Positions 1 through 6,165 of a stretch of DNA of 7,180 nt are shown here, one piece after another (the stretch's first letter is position 1; each line of letters opens with the position of its first letter). Source of the DNA: an uncultured Odoribacter sp. Lineage in GTDB: Bacteria > Bacteroidota > Bacteroidia > Bacteroidales > Marinifilaceae. The notes under the pieces are model-generated. The model worked only from the letters and a program-made list of their open reading frames with translations. It had not been told where the DNA came from and made no database searches. Position numbers and translations under genes: made by a program. The DNA lies in the NCBI GenBank assembly GCA_905204385.1, contig CAJKZL010000150.1, positions 1 to 7,180 on the forward strand, written 5' to 3'.

Positions 1-77
1 ATTGCGATTTTTTTATGCCTGTCCTCACCTAAAAACGCCCGGCTCACTTCGCCCTGTACCCATAAAATATTTGCCAT
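1..77 (-). CDS. Possible partial ORF running off the left edge
   Basis: The frame is open from an ATG at 77 to the window edge (25 complete codons) and begins MANILWVQGEVSRAF. It is in the same frame as the 26-codon ORF upstream. If the TAA at 138-140 were a sense codon, the two would join into one frame of at least 72 codons starting at 218. I recognise no family. The candidate start has no obvious ribosome binding site; a GGAG lies about 20 bases away. The opposite strand is also open here, so coding status is undecided. It may be the start of a real gene, the remains of one broken by a nonsense mutation, or chance. Confidence 0.2.
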   Translation of the reverse strand, partial: MANILWVQGEVSRAFLGEDRHKKIA

Positions 78-137
78 GGTTTTTGCTATTGTTGCGATTT
101 CTCCTTTTGCCCGAAAAGCATACAGGCAATATTTGCC

Positions 138-218
138 TTAGGCATAAATTCCTTCACGCAAAACGATAACCACAGCAAGAAGGCTTGCCAGAGTAGCGAG
201 CCCTATAAATTTTTCCAT
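138..218 (-). CDS. Possible 26-residue single-span membrane peptide
   Basis: This short frame has an ATG at 218 and a TAA at 138-140. Its predicted peptide starts MEKFIGLA and has one continuous hydrophobic stretch, about residues 4-20, then a charged Arg-Glu pair and a short tail, so it could be a one-pass membrane peptide or an uncleaved signal sequence. A purine-rich AGAGGGG lies about six bases ahead of the ATG; this would suit a ribosome binding site, although Bacteroidota rely little on such sites. It begins 51 bases past the stop of the GH123-like gene on the same strand and could be co-transcribed with it. I do not recognise the product. At this length a chance ORF is quite possible, and so is the truncated 5' end of a longer gene. 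Confidence 0.25.
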   Translation of the reverse strand: MEKFIGLATLASLLAVVIVLREGIYA

Positions 219-269
219 TTACAGCCCCTCTTCTCCGACAAGCTCTCTTTTTTATCCCATTTCGGGGTC

Positions 270-2045
270 CTAAAACCGATTTACCGCCGCTCTGGCTTTA
301 TTTACCATCTCTGCTGCAGGAATATCGGCCAGCCGTTCAATCTTAAATTCAGACAGGATTTGCCTGATTTTTTCCATCTGCCCGGGATTGTTTTTAAACT
401 CTTCCTTTAAAACCCGTATTTTTTCATAATCCTGAATCCCCTCCACCAAACGTTCGAAACGAATGGAAGAACGTCCGCCGGGATATACCTGATAGCAATC
501 GCCTGCTCCGAAAGAGCGGAAACGGGAATCCCTCAGAGGATCTTTCACCCAGCTGTTGAACGCCCACCTCAGATAACCGTCAAAATCGTCTGCGGCCGCA
601 TACCAGGCATGCCAGGCCGCTTCGGCAGGAGGCGAAAAGGTAAATATGTTCGGATAAGCTTCCGAACAACAAGTATAATAGGTGCTTTTCTTGCCTTGTG
701 CCCTTCTTTCGGCCAATACCTTCTCCGGAAAAACTTGTCCCGATCCCAGACAATAATCATGGATATCTTTTTCGATCTGCGCGTGATAATTACCGGCCAA
801 AGCGACTTTAAACTCCGGGTCCGCTTCTTTGATCAAGGCAATGGCCTTTTGCATCTGGTCCATCGGCCGCTCGTCCATAGCAATAGTTGTCTTTCCGAAC
901 CATCCCTTAGCTTTCAGATGCCGGGCAAAATCCACCAAAAAAGGATACCAGAATTCGCGGTATTCCGGAGAGCCCACCTTGGCATCGACGAATTTCATGC
1001 CATCCGAAGCCTGGTCGTAATAACGGAAGGATAATTTCCAGGGGATCATGGAATAACAATTTATCTCGCGGTCAATTCCCATGGACATGGCGAACTCGAC
1101 CCATTTGTCGAATACGGCGTAATCGTATTCCCAGCTGCCGTCCAATTTTTTCACCCGCATCACCATAGATTCAAAGGTATCCTCGGTTTGTCCTCCCCAG
1201 GGAGCATGCATGATAGACGCCGTAATACATTTTTGTCCGGCATCGGCCAATTGCTTCATCAAGGGACGCATCGCCTCAAAATGAGCGTCGCTCCATAAAG
1301 GGACTCGATAATAGCGGGCAACAGCATAGGGATTTTGCCATAAATCGAGCCAGAAAACCCAGTCCCTGGGAGCAGGCAAAACTCTTTCACTTACTTTCAA
1401 CTCTATATCCAGGGGAGCAAATTTACCCTCTTTACTTTTAAAACTCAATTTTCCCCTGTACACCCCGCCCGGAATATCCGCAGGGGTCCAGAAATTCCAC
1501 CAGACCGGCTGAGAATGCCGGGCTTTCGCATCCTGCAGCATCTTAATGTCCAGAATATCCGCCACCATAGACGAATCGAAAACGGTATGATCCGGACGAT
1601 GTCCGCAAGCCCCCCTTTTATCTTTGTTCAATTCGTCTGTCATCACATACCGGACAAAATGAGTCCGCACCGCCGAAGCAGGAATCACAGCACCTCCCGG
1701 GCCTTTCAGATCGGTGACCTCCACCTGGATATCCTTGCAATCCCTGGTAGACCAGAGTAATGGCTGGGCATTGATGCGCTCGCCCCTCCAGGCTTCCCCC
1801 TGCCATTTCCGCTTTTTCACCTCCACATCGGGCACATTGGTCTTACTATACCGTACGTCCGTCGTTCCCCATGCACTGTTGCAAGGCCGCCTGCACGATT
1901 CCCATTTCTCCAAGTCTATGGGTTTTGTATCCGTGAGCTCCTCGAAATCCTTGTAAAAATCGACTTTCTGTGCCTTCATCACACCCGATAAAGCACAACA
2001 CCATAAAATAATAATCCAATACTTCTTCATCATATTAAACGTCAT
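270..2045 (-). CDS. Secreted GH123/DUF4091-family glycoside hydrolase, putative beta-N-acetylgalactosaminidase
   Basis: This 591-residue protein fits the GH123-like family: an N-terminal beta-sandwich (roughly residues 30-220), then a barrel-type catalytic region ending in a DUF4091 domain. Residues 388-394 read IAMDERP; the adjacent Asp391-Glu392 match the Asp-Glu pair that GH123 enzymes use for substrate-assisted hydrolysis of terminal beta-GalNAc. The tail is typical of DUF4091: a Pro/Ala/Trp-rich stretch near 470-490, DGYLRWAFNSW at 489-499, then YPGG and the SIRFERLVEGIQDYE helix around 526-541. A signal peptide (about residues 5-25, cleavage near MKA-QK) implies export to the periplasm or surface. 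The ATG at 2045 overlaps the stop of the M48 gene as ATGA, suggesting translational coupling. Met5 or Met6 (2033, 2030) would also give a normal signal peptide. No SusC/SusD genes are in view, so it is not visibly part of a polysaccharide utilisation locus. The family call is firm; the exact sugar is inferred. Confidence 0.85.
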   Translation of the reverse strand: MTFNMMKKYWIIILWCCALSGVMKAQKVDFYKDFEELTDTKPIDLEKWESCRRPCNSAWGTTDVRYSKTNVPDVEVKKRKWQGEAWRGERINAQPLLWSTRDCKDIQVEVTDLKGPGGAVIPASAVRTHFVRYVMTDELNKDKRGACGHRPDHTVFDSSMVADILDIKMLQDAKARHSQPVWWNFWTPADIPGGVYRGKLSFKSKEGKFAPLDIELKVSERVLPAPRDWVFWLDLWQNPYAVARYYRVPLWSDAHFEAMRPLMKQLADAGQKCITASIMHAPWGGQTEDTFESMVMRVKKLDGSWEYDYAVFDKWVEFAMSMGIDREINCYSMIPWKLSFRYYDQASDGMKFVDAKVGSPEYREFWYPFLVDFARHLKAKGWFGKTTIAMDERPMDQMQKAIALIKEADPEFKVALAGNYHAQIEKDIHDYCLGSGQVFPEKVLAERRAQGKKSTYYTCCSEAYPNIFTFSPPAEAAWHAWYAAADDFDGYLRWAFNSWVKDPLRDSRFRSFGAGDCYQVYPGGRSSIRFERLVEGIQDYEKIRVLKEEFKNNPGQMEKIRQILSEFKIERLADIPAAEMVNKARAAVNRF

Positions 2046-2860
2046 TTTTTATATTTCATCACTTCCGGCAATAAGGTCCTGATTTGCTCGATGCGATGGC
2101 TGTCGGAAGGGTGGGTCGACATAAATTCAGGAGGCTTCTGTCCGGAACCGACAGAGGCCATCCGGGTCCAGAAAGGGATAGCCTCCGCAGGATCATAACC
2201 CGCGATAGTCATAAATATCAATCCCAGTTTATCCGCTTCCAATTCATGTTTCCTGGAAAAAGGCAACATCACACCGTAGTTCGCTCCCAATCCGATAGCC
2301 GCACCCAGCAACGCCTGCGTTTGCTCGGGCTTATCCTTCAATGCATAAGCAGCGGCGGCGCTACCGGCCTGGACAATCATTTGCTGGCTCATCCTTTCAT
2401 TTCCATGGCGGGCAATGGCATGCGCAATCTCATGTCCCATCACCACGGCCAAGCCATCGTCGTTTTTACATACCGGCAGAATCCCTTCATAAACCACCAC
2501 CTTTCCTCCCGGCATGCACCAGGCATTGATTTCCTTACTCTGCACCAGATTGAATTCCCACCGATAGTCCTGAATCAAAGATTCCATGCCCTGGGACTTC
2601 AGGTAGGCTTCGACGGCACGGGCAATCCTCCCCCCTACCTCCTTTACCCTCCGGCTATCTGCTACATTCGTCGATAGCTTGTTTTCCTTCAGGAAATCGT
2701 TATACGAAGTCAGGCTCATAGCCACCATTTCACTTTCGGGCATAATGAGCAATTGCTTGCGACCGGTGATGGGTACCGTAGCACATTGTACCAGGAAAAA
2801 CGCCATACCGAGCATCCATACAAATCCGTTTTTTTTCATCATAGCATAAGGTTTAATCAT
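2042..2860 (-). CDS. M48-family zinc metallopeptidase, probable lipoprotein
   Basis: This is a 272-residue M48 (Ste24/HtpX/LoiP-type) peptidase. The zinc site is clear: HEIAH at 143-147 gives two His ligands and the catalytic Glu144, and Glu208 in HELEADKLG supplies the third ligand. The family's STHPSDSHRI region follows at 248-257. The N-terminus is a hydrophobic signal followed by LVQC-ATVPITGRKQ. Cys26 is the likely lipidation site, although Gln before it departs from the usual Gly/Ala/Ser. The VPITGRKQL segment right after the Cys is common in Bacteroidota members. No acidic surface-export signal follows the Cys, so periplasmic quality control of envelope proteins is a reasonable inference. 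Met7 and Met8 (2842, 2839) are better start candidates than Met1, because the signal peptide begins there and the candidate promoter leaves almost no leader ahead of 2860. The stop codon overlaps the next gene's ATG. Confidence 0.88.
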   Translation of the reverse strand: MIKPYAMMKKNGFVWMLGMAFFLVQCATVPITGRKQLLIMPESEMVAMSLTSYNDFLKENKLSTNVADSRRVKEVGGRIARAVEAYLKSQGMESLIQDYRWEFNLVQSKEINAWCMPGGKVVVYEGILPVCKNDDGLAVVMGHEIAHAIARHGNERMSQQMIVQAGSAAAAYALKDKPEQTQALLGAAIGLGANYGVMLPFSRKHELEADKLGLIFMTIAGYDPAEAIPFWTRMASVGSGQKPPEFMSTHPSDSHRIEQIRTLLPEVMKYKK

Positions 2861-2872
2861 CCCTTAGTCAAA

Positions 2873-2904
2873 CGAAACTAAAAAAAACAGGTTACAGATT
2901 CAAA
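2873..2904 (-). promoter_or_regulatory. Candidate Bacteroidota promoter for the M48-GH123 unit
   Basis: On the minus strand, TTTG (2904-2901) is followed after 20 bases by TAGTTTCG (2880-2873), which matches the TAnnTTTG -7 consensus at five of six fixed positions. Transcription would start near 2866, only a few bases ahead of the ATG at 2860 but about 25 ahead of those at 2842 and 2839. The -33 box lies inside the queA terminator hairpin and the -7 box abuts its T-run. The motif match is visible; activity is inferred. Confidence 0.45.
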
Positions 2905-2922
2905 ATTTAAACCCGCAACCTG
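2880..2922 (-). terminator. Strong intrinsic terminator after queA
   Basis: Read on the minus strand, the arms CAGGTTGCGGGTTT and GAATCTGTAACCTG (hairpin 2922-2888) pair almost without interruption if G-T pairs are allowed, closing over an AT-rich loop. Eight T's follow directly (2887-2880). The queA stop is 40 bases upstream. The hairpin plus T-run is the classic intrinsic layout and should end the ftsX-to-queA transcript. No T-run lies on the plus-strand side, so it works in one direction only. Confidence 0.88.
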
Positions 2923-2961
2923 CCGTATCTATATCAATTTCCCCTCCGCCCAATGACAACA

Positions 2962-4011
2962 CTATACGATCAGCATGGCATCGCCGTAGGTTCCGAATCG
3001 ATATTTCTCTTTCACAGCTACATCATAGGCTTTCATCACCTGATCATACCCTCCGAAAGCGGCTACCATCATCAACAAAGTGGAATAAGGCAAATGGAAA
3101 TTGGAGATAAAGGCATCCGGCACACTGAAATCATAGGGAGGGAATATAAACTTATTCGTCCAACCCTCGAACTCCGTCAACCTTCCCTTTGTAGTAACGC
3201 AACTTTCCAGAGTACGCACCACCGTCGTGCCTACCGCACAAATTTTATGTCTTTCATCTTTAGCCTCATTTACAATCTTCACCGTTTCCCGGTCCACAAA
3301 AATCTGTTCCGAATCCATTTTATGCTTAGTGAGGTCCTCCACATCCACTTCGCGGAAATTTCCAAGCCCTACGTGCAAAGTGATATAGGCAAAATCGATC
3401 CCCTTGATTTCCATCCGTTTCATCAGCTCGCGGCTAAAATGCAAACCGGCGGTAGGAGCCGCTACAGCGCCTTCGCGCCGGGCAAAAATGGTCTGATAAC
3501 GTTCGGCATCCTCCGGTTCTACTTTCCGGGTAATGCTGCGGGGCAGCGGAGTCTCGCCCAAACCATACAATAATTTTTTGAACTCTTCATATTCTCCGTC
3601 GAACAAAAACCGCAAAGTCCTTCCCCGCGAAGTGGTATTGTCGATCACTTCGGCCACCAAACTATCGTCCTCTCCAAAATACAGCTTATTGCCTATCCTG
3701 ATTTTACGGGCCGGATCGACCAAAACGTCCCATATCCGCAAGTCGCGGTTCAATTCCCGCAATAAAAAAACTTCGATCTCGGCACCGGTTTTTTCCTTAT
3801 TCCCATACAAACGGGCAGGAAAAACCTGAGTATCGTTAAATACAAAAACATCCTTTTCATCGAAATACTCGATGACATCTTTGAATACCTTGTGTTCAAT
3901 ATTTCCGGTTTTCCGGTCCAACACCATCAAACGGCATTCATCCCGGTTTGCGGCAGGATACTGAGCGATCAGTTCAGGCGGCAGTTTATATCGGAATTTA
4001 GATAATTTCAT
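2962..4011 (-). CDS. queA: tRNA preQ1(34) S-adenosylmethionine ribosyltransferase-isomerase
   Basis: QueA moves the ribosyl group of S-adenosylmethionine onto 7-aminomethyl-7-deazaguanine at the wobble position of tRNAs for Asp, Asn, His and Tyr, giving epoxyqueuosine. The 349-residue length is normal and the hallmark blocks are in order: [10 protein letters not shown] (59-68), AAPTAGLHF (184-192), HVGLGNF (213-219), [12 protein letters not shown] (259-270), [16 protein letters not shown] (304-319) and [11 protein letters not shown] (338-348). The HVGLGNF block has Asn where many family members have Thr. The ATG at 4011 gives the usual N-terminus ([19 protein letters not shown]). The gene follows truB after 123 bases, with a candidate promoter of its own in the gap, and a strong terminator follows it. 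No other queuosine genes are in the window. The enzyme acts in the cytosol. Confidence 0.97.
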   Translation of the reverse strand: MKLSKFRYKLPPELIAQYPAANRDECRLMVLDRKTGNIEHKVFKDVIEYFDEKDVFVFNDTQVFPARLYGNKEKTGAEIEVFLLRELNRDLRIWDVLVDPARKIRIGNKLYFGEDDSLVAEVIDNTTSRGRTLRFLFDGEYEEFKKLLYGLGETPLPRSITRKVEPEDAERYQTIFARREGAVAAPTAGLHFSRELMKRMEIKGIDFAYITLHVGLGNFREVDVEDLTKHKMDSEQIFVDRETVKIVNEAKDERHKICAVGTTVVRTLESCVTTKGRLTEFEGWTNKFIFPPYDFSVPDAFISNFHLPYSTLLMMVAAFGGYDQVMKAYDVAVKEKYRFGTYGDAMLIV

Positions 4012-4038
4012 CTCTATATTGTTTTATAAATGACCTAA

Positions 4039-4069
4039 TAAATTTAACACTATCCCCTTACCCAACAAA
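4039..4069 (-). promoter_or_regulatory. Candidate internal promoter upstream of queA
   Basis: In the truB-queA gap the minus strand has TTTG (4069-4066), then exactly 19 bases, then TAAATTTA (4046-4039), which matches TAnnTTTG except for the final base. Transcription would start near 4033, leaving a leader of about 20 bases before the queA ATG at 4011. The spacing is ideal for the Bacteroidota primary sigma factor. It would let queA be expressed apart from the upstream envelope genes. Confidence 0.5.
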
Positions 4070-4134
4070 ACATCGGAATATCTCCACCCTTGCCTACAGC
4101 ATGGAAATACCCCAATTTCAATAAACGGTGCAAT

Positions 4135-4842
4135 TTACAACTTTGTTTGTAAAAATACAACCAATTCTTCCATTTTATTGGCATCTTCAATCCGGAAGTC
4201 TCCGCTTCTGATCCGCCGTAATGCGGACAAATAAGCGCCGCTCCCGCATGCTCTTCCAATATCGTGGGCCAACGAGCGTATATAGGTACCTTTGCTGCAG
4301 TCTACACGCAATTGTAAATCGGGCATATCGATTTTCATAATCTCCAATTCCTTGATAAACACTTCCCGCTTCGGCATTTCCAACTCCCCCCCTTTCCGGG
4401 CTTTTTTATAGGCCCGGTCACCATTTACCCGTATAGCCGAATAAGCGGGAGGAATCTGTTGAACGGGGCCGGTAAACTGCTTCAAAACTTCCTCAAGGTA
4501 AGGCAAATCGATATACTCATAAGGGTATTCGCCTTCGGGTAAGGTTTCCAGATCGAAAGAAGGGGTGACTGCTCCAAACCGGATAGTGGCAAGGTACTCC
4601 TTTTCCTGAGCCATATACATCTCGATCTGCTTCGTCCATTTACCGGTACAGATGATGACGACTCCGGTCGCCAGCGGGTCCAGAGTCCCTGCATGCCCCA
4701 CTTTAATCTTACCGCAACTGGGTTTCAGACACCAACGGATTTTGTTGACGACATCGAAAGAAGTCCACTTCAAGGGCTTATCGACCACCATCAAAGCTCC
4801 TTCGTGAAAATTTCTTTCTTCCTGATATAATATTTTACACAC
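4135..4842 (-). CDS. truB: tRNA pseudouridine-55 synthase
   Basis: TruB isomerises uridine 55 in the T-loop of tRNAs to pseudouridine. The catalytic block is KVGHAGTLDPLATG (47-60), with Asp55 as the nucleophile. DKPLKWTSFDVVNKIR lies at 21-36, PPAYSAIRVNGDRAYKKAR at 131-149 and CSKGTYIRSLAHDIG at 182-196, as the family expects. The protein is 235 residues with little C-terminal extension; a full PUA domain seems absent, as in short TruB forms. The start is uncertain. GTG at 4842 keeps NFHEG ahead of DKP, a segment I recall from related Bacteroidota TruBs. The first in-frame ATG, at 4791 (residue 18), has AAGGAG five to six bases before it. The gene is separated from uppP by 167 bases and lies upstream of queA, so two tRNA-modification genes sit together. 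Confidence 0.95.
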   Translation of the reverse strand: MCKILYQEERNFHEGALMVVDKPLKWTSFDVVNKIRWCLKPSCGKIKVGHAGTLDPLATGVVIICTGKWTKQIEMYMAQEKEYLATIRFGAVTPSFDLETLPEGEYPYEYIDLPYLEEVLKQFTGPVQQIPPAYSAIRVNGDRAYKKARKGGELEMPKREVFIKELEIMKIDMPDLQLRVDCSKGTYIRSLAHDIGRACGSGAYLSALRRIRSGDFRIEDANKMEELVVFLQTKL

Positions 4843-5009
4843 AAACCTCAGATTTTTATTAAAACAAACCGGGCAAAAAGATGCGAACCCTCAAACAGGA
4901 CTTTCGTCCAGCCGCATTCCTGCCTCCCACACCGATTTTCTACATGATGGCGTGACGAGATAAAGCTGCAACGATCCCTTGAGCTTCTTGCCTATTCCGG
5001 CATAAAGAC
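4843..5009 (-). other. uppP-truB intergenic spacer with potential RNA structure
   Basis: This 167-base gap is large for two same-strand genes in a compact cluster. It has no ORF of note and no convincing Bacteroidota promoter. Two inverted repeats stand out: one at 4872-4924 and one at 4979-5013 that overlaps the uppP stop. Neither is followed by a T-run on the minus strand, so transcription could read through into truB. Confidence 0.6.
4872..4924 (-). other. Potential branched hairpin in the truB leader
   Basis: On the minus strand an outer stem pairs GGCAGGAATGCG with CGCATCTTTTTGCC, with perfect ATGCG/CGCAT and GGCA/TGCC segments joined by weaker G-T and A-T pairs. Inside it lies a small hairpin GGAC-GAAA-GTCC, a four-pair stem capped by a GNRA-type tetraloop. 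The arrangement could be a structured RNA leader, but I recognise no riboswitch family and chance pairing is not excluded. Confidence 0.35.
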
Positions 5010-5013
5010 TCAA
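4979..5013 (-). other. Imperfect hairpin overlapping the uppP stop codon
   Basis: TTGAG (5013-5009) pairs with CTCAA (4983-4979), followed inward by CTT/AAG and GCC/GGC around a six-base loop, with one bulge and one mismatch. It begins at the uppP TGA (5012-5010). It lacks a T-run, so it is not an intrinsic terminator; it could stabilise or process the 3' end of the upstream message. Confidence 0.3.
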
Positions 5014-5798
5014 CGAACGAACAAAATGACAAGCCCGACGACAAAGCAATAAACGGCAAACCAGATCAATTTTCCTTTTTTTACCAGATTAAGCATCCAG
5101 CTACAAGCCAGATAACCGGAAACAAAAGCCGCCAGAAAACCGACCAGCAATGCCGTCATGGAGATCCCGCTTTCGGCAGGCGAAAAGCCCCCTTTCATCA
5201 GGTCCAGAAAAGCTTCGCCCAGGATAGGAATTAAAACCATTAAAAAGGAAAACTTCGCCACATTTTCTTTTTCATTGCCCAGCAAAATACCTGTAGCAAT
5301 GGTTGAACCGGAACGGGAAAGTCCGGGCAACACCGCACATGCCTGTGCTATACCGATGATGAAGGCATCCCGGAAAGAAATTTCCTTTTTCACCCGGGGA
5401 CGGGCATAATAAGCGAAGGCCAGCAAGCCGGCAGTAATCAACAAAGCAATACCTACGATGGTCAATCCTGAACCGAAAATTTGTTCTACATAATCCTTGA
5501 AAAACAATCCCACAATGGCAACGGGGATCATAGATAACACGATTTTAGCGATATAGATCGTTTCCGGGTTCCAGGAAAACCGGAATACTCCCTTGATAAG
5601 ATTCCATATCTCATTCCGCAATACGACTATCGTACTGCAAACCGTTGCAGCATGGACGGCAACGGCAAAAGTGAGGTTCTCCTCGCCCTGAATGCCAAAA
5701 AAAGAACTAAAAATCTGAAGATGCCCTGAACTACTGACAGGCAAAAACTCCGTCAATCCCTGGACAACCCCAAGGACTAAAGCTTCCAACCAACTCAT
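5010..5798 (-). CDS. uppP: Undecaprenyl-diphosphate phosphatase
   Basis: UppP (BacA) is an inner-membrane enzyme that removes one phosphate from undecaprenyl pyrophosphate, recycling the lipid carrier for peptidoglycan and surface polysaccharides; extra copies give bacitracin tolerance. Its 262 residues are typical. The first catalytic block is [15 protein letters not shown] (12-26) with the (E/Q)xxxE pair Gln13 and Glu17; the second is PGLSRSGST (158-166) with Arg162. Several hydrophobic spans follow, including about 84-100, 112-131, 216-232 and 245-261. The ATG at 5798 is 57 bases past the DUF3098 stop. The neighbours ftsX and DUF3098 are also membrane proteins, which places it in an envelope-assembly cluster. 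Confidence 0.97.
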   Translation of the reverse strand: MSWLEALVLGVVQGLTEFLPVSSSGHLQIFSSFFGIQGEENLTFAVAVHAATVCSTIVVLRNEIWNLIKGVFRFSWNPETIYIAKIVLSMIPVAIVGLFFKDYVEQIFGSGLTIVGIALLITAGLLAFAYYARPRVKKEISFRDAFIIGIAQACAVLPGLSRSGSTIATGILLGNEKENVAKFSFLMVLIPILGEAFLDLMKGGFSPAESGISMTALLVGFLAAFVSGYLACSWMLNLVKKGKLIWFAVYCFVVGLVILFVR

Positions 5799-5855
5799 AA
5801 AATTAATCTTTACTCTATATTTTCATTTATATCCGGCTTAGCGCCCATTTTTCCG

Positions 5856-6137
5856 TCAATCCGCATCTTCCATTTCTTTCCTGGGCTTCCGCATAATGGC
5901 CCAAAACACGAATCCAAAGCCTGCCAATACAACAATCGGGGCTAACGTGATCCGGCGGAAACTGAAAATCTCATAACTGAATTCATCGGGATTGTTGCTT
6001 CCTCCCCCCATCATAAGGGCAAATCCCAATAAAACAATTCCAAAACCGATCAGGATCATCTTATAACTGCTCACCGGAATGGGAAAACCGGCTTTACTGT
6101 CCGGCGTACCTTTTTTCAAATTATTCTTTATTGCCAT
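5856..6137 (-). CDS. DUF3098-family small membrane protein
   Basis: This 93-residue protein of unknown function belongs to the DUF3098 family, typically found in Bacteroidota between ftsX and uppP. It has two predicted membrane helices, about residues 25-44 and 63-82. They are joined by a loop with the family's SNNPDEFSYEIFSFRRITLAP segment split over 47-67; the Glu-Ile-Phe-Ser-Phe-Arg-Arg core is the clearest signature. The N-terminus is basic and the C-terminus ends in a charged tail (MRKPRKEMEDAD), so both ends probably face the cytoplasm. It starts 28 bases after the ftsX stop and precedes uppP by 57 bases, so it is very likely co-transcribed. Its position suggests a link to FtsX or envelope synthesis, but no activity can be read from the sequence. 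Confidence 0.92.
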   Translation of the reverse strand: MAIKNNLKKGTPDSKAGFPIPVSSYKMILIGFGIVLLGFALMMGGGSNNPDEFSYEIFSFRRITLAPIVVLAGFGFVFWAIMRKPRKEMEDAD

Positions 6138-6165
6138 ATTATCGTTTATAAAGTACTTACAACCT

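Larger units (their letters stand above)
1..269. other. Left-edge stretch without a recognisable gene
   Basis: This stretch lies downstream of the GH123-like gene. It has no clear terminator for that gene: the nearest hairpin-like element is a three-pair CCC/GGG stem just past the stop, followed by an A-rich run and not by T's. The minus strand holds a possible 26-codon hydrophobic ORF and a further open frame reaching the edge. The plus strand is also open, from base 1 to a TAG at 139-141 (46 codons). Open frames on both strands over the same bases make any coding call here weak. A 15-base inverted repeat, AGGCAA-tat-TTGCCT, spans 124-138 and has no T-run beside it. Confidence 0.6.

Noticed and set aside
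2953..3573. Long open frame on the plus strand opposite queA
   Set aside because: It lies wholly against a queA frame with all family motifs, and its translation resembles no known protein family. Other plus-strand frames (for example 609-1034 and 2084-2677) are likewise shadows of real minus-strand genes.
4050..4259. 69-codon minus-strand frame over the truB 3' end and the gap
   Set aside because: Most of it overlaps the well-supported end of truB in another frame, and the remainder coincides with the candidate queA promoter. Nothing suggests a real protein.
4872..4924. Possible tRNA, suggested by GGGTTCGCATC resembling a T-arm
   Set aside because: There is no matching acceptor stem, D-arm or anticodon arm at the required distances, and the T-stem does not pair as in a tRNA.
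4979..5013. Intrinsic terminator after uppP
   Set aside because: The hairpin is imperfect and no T-run follows on the minus strand, so it does not meet the criteria for an intrinsic terminator.
5747..5762. Gln13 in UppP as a damaged catalytic residue
   Set aside because: The family motif is (E/Q)xxxE, so Gln at this place is a normal variant; Glu17 and the second motif with Arg162 are intact.
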